Source: Caldifarciminota bacterium (GTDB lineage: Bacteria; Hydrothermota; Hydrothermia; B15-G9; WFZT01). Taken from it: a stretch of 7,975 bases of DNA. This document shows positions 1-6,598 of the stretch, one piece after another; positions within the stretch are counted from its first letter, which is position 1; every line of letters begins with the position of its first letter. Under the pieces are notes generated by a model that did not search any database, was not told where the DNA came from, and saw only the letters and a program-made list of their open reading frames with translations. The position numbers and the translations under genes are program-made. The stretch lies in NCBI GenBank assembly GCA_026986235.1, contig JALSOY010000222.1, positions 1-7,975 on the forward strand, written 5' to 3'.

Positions 1-3000
1 AATCATCATCTTTCTCATCTTTACCATCTCACCCGCTCTGAGCATATAGAAGTAGATCCCGCTCCTCAATCCTGACACACTGACATCGATACTGTGAAGT
101 CCTCTTTCCAGGTTACCGTTAAACAGCGTCTTTACCCTCCTTCCGCTTAGGTCGTATAGAACGAGCTCAACATGTCCGGCAGATGGGATGGAAAATGTGA
201 TCCTCGTCCTGTCTTTTACAGGATTCGGGGAATTCTGCATGAGTCTGAAGGGATAAGAAATCGGAGATTCTGAAACACCTGTACCGTAAACACCGACGAT
301 TGATCTGATAAAGAGGTCAACTCCAAGAAGATGGAACTCCCCGCCGGCATACCTGTAGGAGCTGTTGAAACTTCCAGGGCTGTCAAGGAGTAACGCAGGG
401 ATGGTGTCCCGGTATTCAACACCAACATAGAAGGGCATTCCACCGGGTACGAAGAGATTTTCATTCCTGATATCCACGGCTGTCCAGGTATGAGGATTGT
501 CCGGCGTGTTTACAGGATAAATCTGCCTTGGGGGGATGAGATCAACCGCGTTGGAATCCCAGACATGGACCGTGACCGTGTCCAGGGCGTGGTTGGGGTC
601 CGTGTAAAAGTTGTATAGCAGGGTGGTCACCCAGATGCTGTCGGCAGGAACATTGTCAAATCTCACGGCAAGGGAATCTCCGGCTGAAGGAAGAGTGATG
701 TAACCGGGATCAGCATCGTCCCTGTAAAGGACACGACCTGCAATGTGATAGTAATGGGGTGAGATTCTCCCGTTACCGTGGGAATCCACAGCCTTGAACC
801 AGTATTCAAGAAATGCACCGGGAGTGAGACCGGTTATAGTGTAGTAATATGTATTCCCGGTTGCTGAATCTGAAAGTGCGAAATAGGAGGCGCCGTCTAT
901 GGAATAAAACATGGTATCAGCGAAGATACCGGAGGGGTCGAAGTAATTCACCTGAACCAGCATCGTATCAAGAATACTTACCGTGTCGGCGGGTGGATTG
1001 TGAACGATGAGAGGTGCAGAGACATCCACTGTGCTTCCCACGATCTTTACATCGTCAATGTACCATCCGTCCTCTGTGACTGCTCCGTCAGATGTAAGTC
1101 TGAATCTGATCCTGACATCGTTGAGTCCACAGAAGGCGCTGAGATCAATGCTCTCGAAAGTCCACTGAGACTGTGTTCCCGTATAAGTTGCCACTTCTGT
1201 CCAGGTGTTCCCTCCATCAATTGAAACTTCTATGTGTCCGAAGTCAAATCCGTTTTCTATCCAGTATGCGTGGTAGAACTGGAGATACGCACCAAAGTAT
1301 GGTCCGAGCATTATCGGTTGATTTAGAGTGGCGATGAGATTGGCATTGTTTGGATAGTTTCCTGTGGGACTCTCGGTAAACGAATAGTTACCCAGGTGGC
1401 TCGTGACCTGAGATATTCCCCAGTCACCGGACCAGTTGCCTGATCCTGATTCAAATCCGTCGGTGAAGAGGAGGTCACCGTTCAACATCCCTGGCGTCGG
1501 GGCAACCTGTGTGAAGTCAACCACATTACTGTCCGTGTCCATTCTGTCAGGTATCCTTCCGATAGAGTATCCGGAACGGGCATCCACTGTCGGTAAAAAT
1601 TCGCCTCTGAAGTGCCAGCTGGTGGTATCTTCCGGGCCGTATCCCACGGCATCGATGAGAATGGTGTCAGATCCGGAAATGTAAACCAGAAGAACATTGT
1701 CGGGTCCGTTCTGCCAGTTAACATCCGGATTTATGTAGTTGGCGTTTGGAACACTCGTGTCCTGAGCAACGACGAAGAAACCGCTTATAGGTATCTGGAA
1801 TCCCGAAAGGTCGATGTCTGCATAGATCTGGTCATTACTTCCATTTATCCCGATGAGGTGAACATTGTCCAGTGATGTTCCCGGATTTCCGGCGATCTCG
1901 GTAAATGTGCCGTGATCCGAACCTGGAGAGTCGTAATAGACCTCGTTGATTACGATGTCTGGAACCTGTGGTGGTGGTACCTGGGTGTAATCCAGCACAT
2001 CTGCAGAATCCCTCGGCTCAATTTTAAAGTTACCGTAGCTGTAATACACAGGCCCAACGATTCTGTAAACATGTCCGGAATCCGGTGTGTAACTGTATCC
2101 GAGATCATCAATCCTTACGGGTCCACTGCCGTCGTTTACCTCCCATTCTCCGTAGCCGAGATCGGGATTCGTACACACGGCACTATCCACCATTACGAGA
2201 ACGCCCTCCCACTGCTCGTCTGAAACACTTCCCGTGGGTACATAAACGGGCTGGATGTTGTCAACAGTATCTACAACGATCAGGGTATCAATGTTTTTGA
2301 GTTCCGTTAGACCGTGGAATTCGGCAACTTCCGCAACTATTGATATGGCCTCACCTCTGGAGACAGAAGGAGTCGTGTTCGTGTAAACATAGATGCCACT
2401 CCAGGGATAGGGCCTTCCAAGGCTGTCAAGGTCCTGGAGGAAAAATCCGCGGGAGTAAACACCTGAAACGACTCCCCATGTTAAAACTTTGAGTCCCACA
2501 AAGGGCGAGGAGCTTGAGTGCCCCTGGATTTCCTCGATAGACAGTGGAACGAAGTCCATGATTCCGGTGAGAGGTATGGGGTAAAACAGTGCTGAGGGAA
2601 GCACGGCTGGTGTAGTGCTCGTGTAGGAGGAAAGGAACGCTGTCTGAGAATCCAGGCTGGGTGCAAGAACATCGTAGGCGTCGGGATCATACTCACCAAC
2701 CATACCACCTCCGCCGGAAACCGAGGACGGCAGAGAGTCAACTTCAGTGTACTGGCCGTTAAAAGTGGTTCCTGAATAAACGGCTGTCCAGATGTACATC
2801 CCTGAAGGTTCAGGAAGCTGTTCAACAGAAAAACCAAATTCAATTACGCCTTCAGTGTAATTGAATGCCACCTGGTGAGGAAGATTTAAGGGATTACCGG
2901 TGAAGTCGTACATGTGGAATTCACCGTTATAAAGCAAGATTGAGAGGTCCCATGCCCGTTCCGTCACAATGTCTGATCCATCAGGTGTCATATTTGAACC

Positions 3001-3384
3001 TATGAGTGTGTCCACATCAACGAGTATGGTTACGATGGTGTTCTGGTTCAACGAATCTACCCTCACGAGGCCGTAAAAATAGGTGGGCAGGGTATCCTCG
3101 ATAGGTGTGTCGAGAGTTATCCTGACCTCTGTGATGTCTCCCGTTCCAGTGGGGATGCCTGAGGGATACTGGTATGCACCGGGGTTATCCGGCGCATTTG
3201 GAGCGTCACCGTTGTCTCCCAGATCGTCTCCTGTCAGATCTGTAGCAATCCATTCTCCTGAATCTATAACAGCGGTATCTGCAGGGATTCCTATCCAGTC
3301 CGACGGATCTCCGTCCACAGTGATAGGATGGGCCCTGAGCCACCCTGCCAGGAATACTGCGGCTATCAACATTAACTTCTTCAT
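1..3384 (-). CDS. Secreted multidomain beta-sandwich protein with T9SS-type C-terminal sorting domain (3' end just outside window)
   Basis: I translated the reverse strand from ATG at 3384 and found no stop through 1,128 codons to the window edge. The last residues (SGIYFYMLRAGEMVKMRKMMI) match the end of a type IX secretion sorting domain, so only a few codons should be missing. Visible parts: signal peptide (MKKLMLIAAVFLAGWLRA), then HPITVDGDPSDW opening a DOMON/CBM9-like domain (about 19-200). A linker follows, then an OB fold of the ExeM/NucH/YhcR extracellular-nuclease type (about 277-470; EEIQG, GFFLQD, GLTEL). Next are a lamin-tail domain (about 475-635; IVINEVYYDSPG), a MAM/jelly-roll domain (about 636-782; DGFESG, WYIDDVKI), an Ig/Fn3-like domain (about 783-882), a further beta domain, and the sorting domain (about 1038 on; QNSPNP, YDLSGR). 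No catalytic domain is recognised. Role inferred: exported surface adhesin, scaffold or substrate-binding protein. An ideal SD (AAGGAGGTG) lies 6 nt before the start and a good promoter lies upstream. Existence of the gene is near certain; its function is not. Confidence 0.9.
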   Translation of the reverse strand, partial: MKKLMLIAAVFLAGWLRAHPITVDGDPSDWIGIPADTAVIDSGEWIATDLTGDDLGDNGDAPNAPDNPGAYQYPSGIPTGTGDITEVRITLDTPIEDTLPTYFYGLVRVDSLNQNTIVTILVDVDTLIGSNMTPDGSDIVTERAWDLSILLYNGEFHMYDFTGNPLNLPHQVAFNYTEGVIEFGFSVEQLPEPSGMYIWTAVYSGTTFNGQYTEVDSLPSSVSGGGGMVGEYDPDAYDVLAPSLDSQTAFLSSYTSTTPAVLPSALFYPIPLTGIMDFVPLSIEEIQGHSSSSPFVGLKVLTWGVVSGVYSRGFFLQDLDSLGRPYPWSGIYVYTNTTPSVSRGEAISIVAEVAEFHGLTELKNIDTLIVVDTVDNIQPVYVPTGSVSDEQWEGVLVMVDSAVCTNPDLGYGEWEVNDGSGPVRIDDLGYSYTPDSGHVYRIVGPVYYSYGNFKIEPRDSADVLDYTQVPPPQVPDIVINEVYYDSPGSDHGTFTEIAGNPGTSLDNVHLIGINGSNDQIYADIDLSGFQIPISGFFVVAQDTSVPNANYINPDVNWQNGPDNVLLVYISGSDTILIDAVGYGPEDTTSWHFRGEFLPTVDARSGYSIGRIPDRMDTDSNVVDFTQVAPTPGMLNGDLLFTDGFESGSGNWSGDWGISQVTSHLGNYSFTESPTGNYPNNANLIATLNQPIMLGPYFGAYLQFYHAYWIENGFDFGHIEVSIDGGNTWTEVATYTGTQSQWTFESIDLSAFCGLNDVRIRFRLTSDGAVTEDGWYIDDVKIVGSTVDVSAPLIVHNPPADTVSILDTMLVQVNYFDPSGIFADTMFYSIDGASYFALSDSATGNTYYYTITGLTPGAFLEYWFKAVDSHGNGRISPHYYHIAGRVLYRDDADPGYITLPSAGDSLAVRFDNVPADSIWVTTLLYNFYTDPNHALDTVTVHVWDSNAVDLIPPRQIYPVNTPDNPHTWTAVDIRNENLFVPGGMPFYVGVEYRDTIPALLLDSPGSFNSSYRYAGGEFHLLGVDLFIRSIVGVYGTGVSESPISYPFRLMQNSPNPVKDRTRITFSIPSAGHVELVLYDLSGRRVKTLFNGNLERGLHSIDVSVSGLRSGIYFYMLRAGEMVKMRKMMI

Positions 3385-3390
3385 ACTTCA

Positions 3391-3397
3391 CCTCCTT
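3391..3397 (-). promoter_or_regulatory. Strong Shine-Dalgarno of the left secreted-protein gene
   Basis: On the minus strand AAGGAGG precedes the ATG at 3384, with six bases between AGGAGG and the start codon. This is close to the ideal anti-SD match and fixes the start of the 1,128-codon gene. Confidence 0.9.
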
Positions 3398-3403
3398 GCG
3401 TAA

Positions 3404-3432
3404 ATTATCCACCTGAAAACCAATTTGGTCAA
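3404..3432 (-). promoter_or_regulatory. Sigma-70-type promoter for the secreted-protein gene
   Basis: Minus strand: -35 TTGACC (3432-3427), a 17-bp spacer, and -10 GATAAT (3409-3404). Each box differs from consensus by one base and the spacing is optimal. The predicted transcription start is near 3397, right at the SD, which gives a leader of only about 13 nt. Seen by inspection; the start site is inferred from spacing rules. Confidence 0.75.
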
Positions 3433-3436
3433 AAGG

Positions 3437-3454
3437 AACACAGGGACCTGTGTT
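3437..3454. repeat. Perfect 8+8 bp inverted repeat in the divergent promoter region (operator-like), with an extra half-site
   Basis: AACACAGG - GA - CCTGTGTT is a perfect palindrome with a two-base centre. CCTGTGT recurs as a direct repeat at 3464-3470, 17 bp after the right arm. The palindrome lies just upstream of the left gene's -35 box and is centred about 41-43 bp upstream of the predicted prfB transcription start, a classical position for an activator dimer. The two-base centre is too small for an RNA loop and no U-tract follows, so a DNA-binding site fits better than a terminator. The regulator is unknown; I do not assign it to a known family. Confidence 0.55.
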
Positions 3455-3480
3455 TATACTCTGCCTGTGTGGTGTATAAT
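3453..3480 (+). promoter_or_regulatory. Promoter of prfB with perfect TATAAT, probably giving a leaderless mRNA
   Basis: A perfect -10 box TATAAT (3475-3480) lies eight bases before the prfB ATG at 3489. The best -35 is weak: TTTATA (3453-3458, four of six consensus bases) with a 16-bp spacer. Transcription would begin at about 3486-3489, at or within a few bases of the start codon. No SD-like sequence lies in the 20 bases before the ATG, which agrees with leaderless initiation. The weak -35 and the palindrome centred near -41 to -43 hint at activation by a regulator (inference). Confidence 0.6.
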
Positions 3481-3488
3481 TTATTACT

Positions 3489-4589
3489 ATGGCGAAAGAT
3501 GTGAGACTCGTTGAACTCAAAAAGAGGTTCTCTGAAATAAGGGAGCTCTTTGACATTGAAAGGAAAAAGAAAGAGGTCAGAATTATAGAGGAGAAGGCTC
3601 AGTCCCCCGATTTCTGGAGTGATCGCACAGGTGCGCAGAAACTCATGGAAAAGTTAAAGCTTTACAGAAGGGACATTTCCACCATTGAAAGGGTGGAGGA
3701 TGAGCTCAAGTACTTAGAAGAGCTTGAAGAGCTCAGGGGGGACGAGGAGTTTGAAGCTGAATTTGAGGAAGTTCTCAACAAACTCACAAAGGAGCTTGAC
3801 GATCTCGAGATAAAGGCCCTTTTCAGGGACGAGGAGGATACAAAAAACGCCATCCTGTCCATCCATCCTGGAGCCGGAGGCACGGAATCCCAGGACTGGG
3901 CCGAGATGCTGATGAGGATGTACTTGAGATGGATAGAAAGGAGGGGTTTCAGATACAAGATTATCGACCTTCAGCCAGGGGATGTGGCAGGTATAAAAGA
4001 TGTAACCATCCTCGTTGAAGGGGAATACGCCTATGGCTATCTCAAAGCAGAAAGGGGAGTTCACAGACTTGTAAGGATCTCCCCCTTTGATGCCAATCAG
4101 AGGAGACACACATCCTTTGCCTCGGTCTTTGTCTATCCAGAGGCTGAGGATGTGGAAGTGGAGATCAGAGAAGACGAGATAAAAATAGACACCTTCAGGT
4201 CATCCGGTCCAGGGGGTCAGCACATGCAGAAGAACGAAACAGCCGTCAGGATCACTCACATACCCACGGGTATCGTCGTTACCTGCCAGTCCGAAAGATC
4301 CCAGCACCAGAACAAGACCATAGCCATGAAGATTTTAAAGGCGAGACTTTACAACTATTACAAAGAGAAGGAGCGCGAGAAACTGGAAGATGTCGAAAAG
4401 GAAAAAGGGGAGATTGCATGGGGTAACCAGATCAGATCCTACATCCTTCACCCCTACAAGATGGTAAAAGATCACAGGACGGGTCTTGAGAGTGGAAATC
4501 CCAATGCCGTACTCGACGGCGAAATAGACGATTTTATCAAGGCCTTCCTGCTCATGCAGGGAAAGAAGCTGGTCAGTAAGGGAGGTTAA
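3489..4589 (+). CDS. prfB: Peptide chain release factor 2 (RF2)
   Basis: Class I release factor that reads UGA and UAA in the ribosomal A site and triggers peptidyl-tRNA hydrolysis. The 366 residues match the usual length (365 in E. coli). The order is an N-terminal helical coiled domain (about 1-110), the PCRF region (GAGGTESQDWAEML, RMYLRWIERRGF), then the stop-codon-reading SPF tripeptide at 198-200, which marks RF2 rather than RF1 (PxT). The catalytic GGQ is at 242-244 in the context SSGPGGQ, followed by ITHIPTGIVV and SERSQHQNK; the C-terminus has WGNQIRSYILHP and AVLDGEIDDFI. The residues after GGQ (HMQKNE) differ from the commoner HVNKT/HVNRT. Unlike most bacterial prfB genes it needs no programmed +1 frameshift: the frame is continuous, but a scar of the site remains at codons 18-22. 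The start is the only ATG before residue 50, has no SD and is probably leaderless. It heads a five-gene co-directional array. Confidence 0.97.
   Translation: MAKDVRLVELKKRFSEIRELFDIERKKKEVRIIEEKAQSPDFWSDRTGAQKLMEKLKLYRRDISTIERVEDELKYLEELEELRGDEEFEAEFEEVLNKLTKELDDLEIKALFRDEEDTKNAILSIHPGAGGTESQDWAEMLMRMYLRWIERRGFRYKIIDLQPGDVAGIKDVTILVEGEYAYGYLKAERGVHRLVRISPFDANQRRHTSFASVFVYPEAEDVEVEIREDEIKIDTFRSSGPGGQHMQKNETAVRITHIPTGIVVTCQSERSQHQNKTIAMKILKARLYNYYKEKEREKLEDVEKEKGEIAWGNQIRSYILHPYKMVKDHRTGLESGNPNAVLDGEIDDFIKAFLLMQGKKLVSKGG
3540..3554 (+). other. Scar of the RF2 programmed +1 frameshift site (now in frame)
   Basis: The sequence AGGGAGCTCTTTGAC encodes RELFD at codons 18-22. The classical RF2 autoregulatory site is AGGGGGTATCTTTGAC (SD-like purine tract, CTT, TGA, C), at codons 25-26 in E. 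coli. Here the purine tract and CTTTGAC are both present, but the spacer between them is one base shorter (CT instead of TAT). That places GAC in frame and hides the TGA (3551-3553) in another frame. The frame containing CTT TGA has another stop at 3533, so no shifted upstream reading frame exists. Confidence 0.6.
4581..4585 (+). promoter_or_regulatory. Shine-Dalgarno GGAGG within the last codons of prfB, deciding the methyltransferase start
   Basis: GGAGG sits in the final codons of prfB (AAG GGA GGT TAA). Eight bases after it, and four bases after the prfB stop, is ATA (4594) in the methyltransferase frame. The ATG at 4666 is 80 bases away from this SD and has no SD of its own. The arrangement is typical of translationally coupled operon genes and supports initiation at the non-standard AUA codon. 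Confidence 0.6.
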
Positions 4590-4593
4590 AGGT

Positions 4594-5364
4594 ATAAAGA
4601 TCCCCTTTTTAAAACATTCCATTGCCCCGGCCTACACATCCATCGCACCTGTTTACGACGAGCTTATGAAGGATGTGGACTACTTTGACTGGATTGATTA
4701 CTTTGACACCCTCATAAAAAAATTTGCCCGCATAAAGGTGAAAAAGATTCTCGACATCGGGTGCGGCACAGGTATTCCCACCATGCTTCTCCGCTACAGG
4801 GGCTACAGCCTTGTGGGAGTTGACCGCTCAAAAGAGATGCTTGAGGTGGCGAGATCAAAGGCAAAAGGAATTAACAATGTGAGGTTCGTTGAAGGAGATT
4901 TTACCAGCTTCAAACTGGAAGAAAGATTTGACGCAGCAGTTTCGGTTTTCGATAGCCTTAACAACATCATTCACGAAGATCAACTCCTTAAAACATTCAA
5001 AAATGTGAGAAGACATCTGAGGCAGGGTGGACCTTTTGTTTTTGACATGAACACGGAGTACGCCCTCAAAGAATACTGGGGTGACGGGGTTAAGGTCTTT
5101 GACAGGGGAAAAATCCTTTCCATCTGGAGAACGAGTTTCAGGCCTGATAAGAAGATCTCAAGACTCCACATTACTGTTTTTTACAGGGTCGGCGAGAATA
5201 CTTACACCAGGATGGATGAAGAGCATTTTGAGAGGGCTTATAATAATGAAACTATTCAGGAAATGCTTGAAAGATCCGGATTCACCGAGATCCATGCTTT
5301 CGAGCATCTGAGTTTTTCAAAGCCGGGAAGCCGCACGCCGCGGGTCGTATTCGTTGCAATTTAA
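4594..5364 (+). CDS. Class I SAM-dependent methyltransferase, probable AUA start
   Basis: Rossmann-fold methyltransferase using S-adenosylmethionine; substrate unknown (small molecule, RNA or protein). Numbering from the proposed AUA start gives 256 residues. Motif I is DIGCGTG at 54-60, the acidic ribose-binding residue is D77 (VGVD), motif II is EGDF at 100-103, then FDAAVSVFDSLNNI and FVFDMN; the C-terminal part is beta-rich, ending PRVVFVAI. It belongs with the Methyltransf_25/11-like, YqeM-like proteins. These normally begin with a motif like YxxIAxVYDxLM, which here (YTSIAPVYDELM, residues 14-25) lies upstream of the first ATG at 4666. The frame upstream is open back to TAG at 4525 and contains no ATG, GTG or TTG, so AUA at 4594 behind GGAGG is the best start. 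A fallback start at 4666 would give 232 residues and lose the conserved helix. The next gene starts 1 nt after its stop. A Trm112-like protein, a known type of methyltransferase partner, is encoded two genes downstream. Confidence 0.88.
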   Translation: MKIPFLKHSIAPAYTSIAPVYDELMKDVDYFDWIDYFDTLIKKFARIKVKKILDIGCGTGIPTMLLRYRGYSLVGVDRSKEMLEVARSKAKGINNVRFVEGDFTSFKLEERFDAAVSVFDSLNNIIHEDQLLKTFKNVRRHLRQGGPFVFDMNTEYALKEYWGDGVKVFDRGKILSIWRTSFRPDKKISRLHITVFYRVGENTYTRMDEEHFERAYNNETIQEMLERSGFTEIHAFEHLSFSKPGSRTPRVVFVAI

Positions 5365-5365
5365 A

Positions 5366-6589
5366 ATGTACATCGCAGACCTTCATATTCATTCAAAGTT
5401 CTCCCGTGCAACATCACGGGAGATGACTCCTGAAATACTCGCAAAGTACGCAAAAGATAAGGGAGTTCACCTACTTGCAACGGGTGATGTTTTACATCCC
5501 GTTTATTTAAAGGAACTTCAGGAAAAGCTCAAACCCACGGATAGATACGGTATCTTCAGCTACGACGGTGTGGATTTCATTCTCTCAGGTGAAATTTCCA
5601 GCATTTACTCCCAGGATGGTAAGGTCAGGAAGATCCATACGGTCCTGATTTATCCAGATTTTGATACTGTCAGAAAGGTTCAGAAAAGGCTTGCCCCCTA
5701 CGGTAGTATTTTTGCCGACGGCAGGCCCGTATTTGGATTGAGTGTGAAAAACACCATAGAGATTGTGAGGGAGGTTTCAGAGGAGATCATCATAATTCCT
5801 GCCCACATCTGGACTCCATGGTTCTCTCTCTTTGGATCAAATTCTGGATTTGACTCAATCGAAGAATGCTGCGGGGATCTTGCCAGCGAAATAGACGCCC
5901 TTGAAACAGGCCTCTCTTCTGATCCTCCCATGAACTGGAGGTTATCCAGCCTCGATAGATACACCCTCGTATCCAACTCCGATGCCCATTCACCCACGAG
6001 AATTGGCCGGGAGGCCAATGTTTTCTCAAAACCACTGGACTTCTCTGAACTAAAGCGGGTTTTAAGGGAAGAAGACACATCAGTTTTCCTGTTTACCATC
6101 GAATTTTTCCCTGAAGAGGGAAAGTACCATTACGATGGACACAGAAACTGTAAGGTGAGTTACCATCCCCGCCAGTCAAAGTCCATCAACAACATCTGTC
6201 CCGTGTGCGGAAGACCCCTTACCATCGGAGTACTCCACAGGGTGGAAGATCTTGCCGATAGACCCGAAGGATTCGTCCCTGAAGGGAAGGTTGGATACAG
6301 AAACCTTGTCCCCCTTGACGAGATCATAGCAGAAGCTCTCAATGTGGGTAAAGAATCCAGAAAGGTGAGGGGTGAGTATGAGAGCATGATAAAGAACCTC
6401 GGCCCCGAGCTCGAAGTTCTCCTGGAGATCCCTTACGATGACATGAAAGGGAAAATAAACGAGAGAATTTTTGAGGGAATTAAACTCGTCAGGGAAGGTA
6501 AGGTCAGGGTGACACCGGGTTACGACGGCGTTTATGGGAAAATTGAAATTTTTGGTAAACCTGAGTCGAAACAGATGACACTCTTTTAG
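5366..6589 (+). CDS. Endonuclease Q family protein (PHP-domain DNA repair nuclease for deaminated bases)
   Basis: EndoQ (TIGR00375-type) nicks DNA 5' of uracil, hypoxanthine, xanthine or abasic sites to begin repair; the family is known from Thermococcales and a few bacteria such as Bacillus. Homologues are often mislabelled UvrD helicase, but there is no Walker motif here. The 407 residues include PHP metal-binding motifs: DLHIHS (H7, H9), ATGDVLHP (D41, H44), SGEIS (E76), KIHT (H91), PAHIWTP (H147) and SNSDAHS (D206, H208). A zinc segment follows: C262 and CPVC (C278, C281), then GVLHRVEDLADRP, a strong family signature. The last five residues, QMTLF (403-407), match the bacterial beta-clamp-binding consensus QL(S/D)LF. 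ATG 5366 is preferred because the family begins right before xxADLHIHS and it lies 1 nt after the methyltransferase stop, suggesting translational coupling. TTG at 5354 would add four residues. No clear SD is seen. The Trm112-like gene follows after 9 nt. Confidence 0.92.
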   Translation: MYIADLHIHSKFSRATSREMTPEILAKYAKDKGVHLLATGDVLHPVYLKELQEKLKPTDRYGIFSYDGVDFILSGEISSIYSQDGKVRKIHTVLIYPDFDTVRKVQKRLAPYGSIFADGRPVFGLSVKNTIEIVREVSEEIIIIPAHIWTPWFSLFGSNSGFDSIEECCGDLASEIDALETGLSSDPPMNWRLSSLDRYTLVSNSDAHSPTRIGREANVFSKPLDFSELKRVLREEDTSVFLFTIEFFPEEGKYHYDGHRNCKVSYHPRQSKSINNICPVCGRPLTIGVLHRVEDLADRPEGFVPEGKVGYRNLVPLDEIIAEALNVGKESRKVRGEYESMIKNLGPELEVLLEIPYDDMKGKINERIFEGIKLVREGKVRVTPGYDGVYGKIEIFGKPESKQMTLF

Positions 6590-6594
6590 GAGGG
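6588..6594 (+). promoter_or_regulatory. Shine-Dalgarno of the Trm112-like gene overlapping the endoQ stop
   Basis: AGGAGGG overlaps the endoQ stop codon (TAG 6587-6589) and lies four bases before the ATG at 6599. It indicates efficient initiation of the small zinc-protein gene within the operon. Confidence 0.8.
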
Positions 6595-6598
6595 AATC

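Noticed and set aside
1436..2300. Plus-strand reading frames of 70-103 codons within the left gene
   Set aside because: They are antisense to an unbroken 1,128-codon secreted protein with recognisable domains; none has an SD or homology that I can see.
3437..3454. Palindrome as a rho-independent terminator
   Set aside because: It is followed by TTATACT rather than a T-run, has a two-base centre, and lies between two divergent starts where no transcript needs to end.
3489..3560. Active +1 frameshift in prfB
   Set aside because: The present sequence reads through in a single frame, and the frame containing CTT TGA is closed by a TGA at 3533, so no shift is needed or possible from that frame.
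3550..3587. Internal promoter in prfB (TTGACA at 3550-3555 with ATTATA downstream)
   Set aside because: The spacing to the -10-like ATTATA is about 26 bp, and the sequence at the right distance has no -10 resemblance. The TTGACA comes from the frameshift-scar codons.
3662..4109. Minus-strand reading frames inside prfB (98 and 131 codons)
   Set aside because: They lie antisense to the highly conserved RF2 gene, are rich in Ser/Leu/Phe as antisense shadows of Glu/Lys codons, and have no RBS or recognisable domain.
4594..4615. T-run after prfB (CCCCTTTTTAAAA) as a terminator
   Set aside because: No GC-rich hairpin precedes it and it falls in the probable coding start of the methyltransferase.
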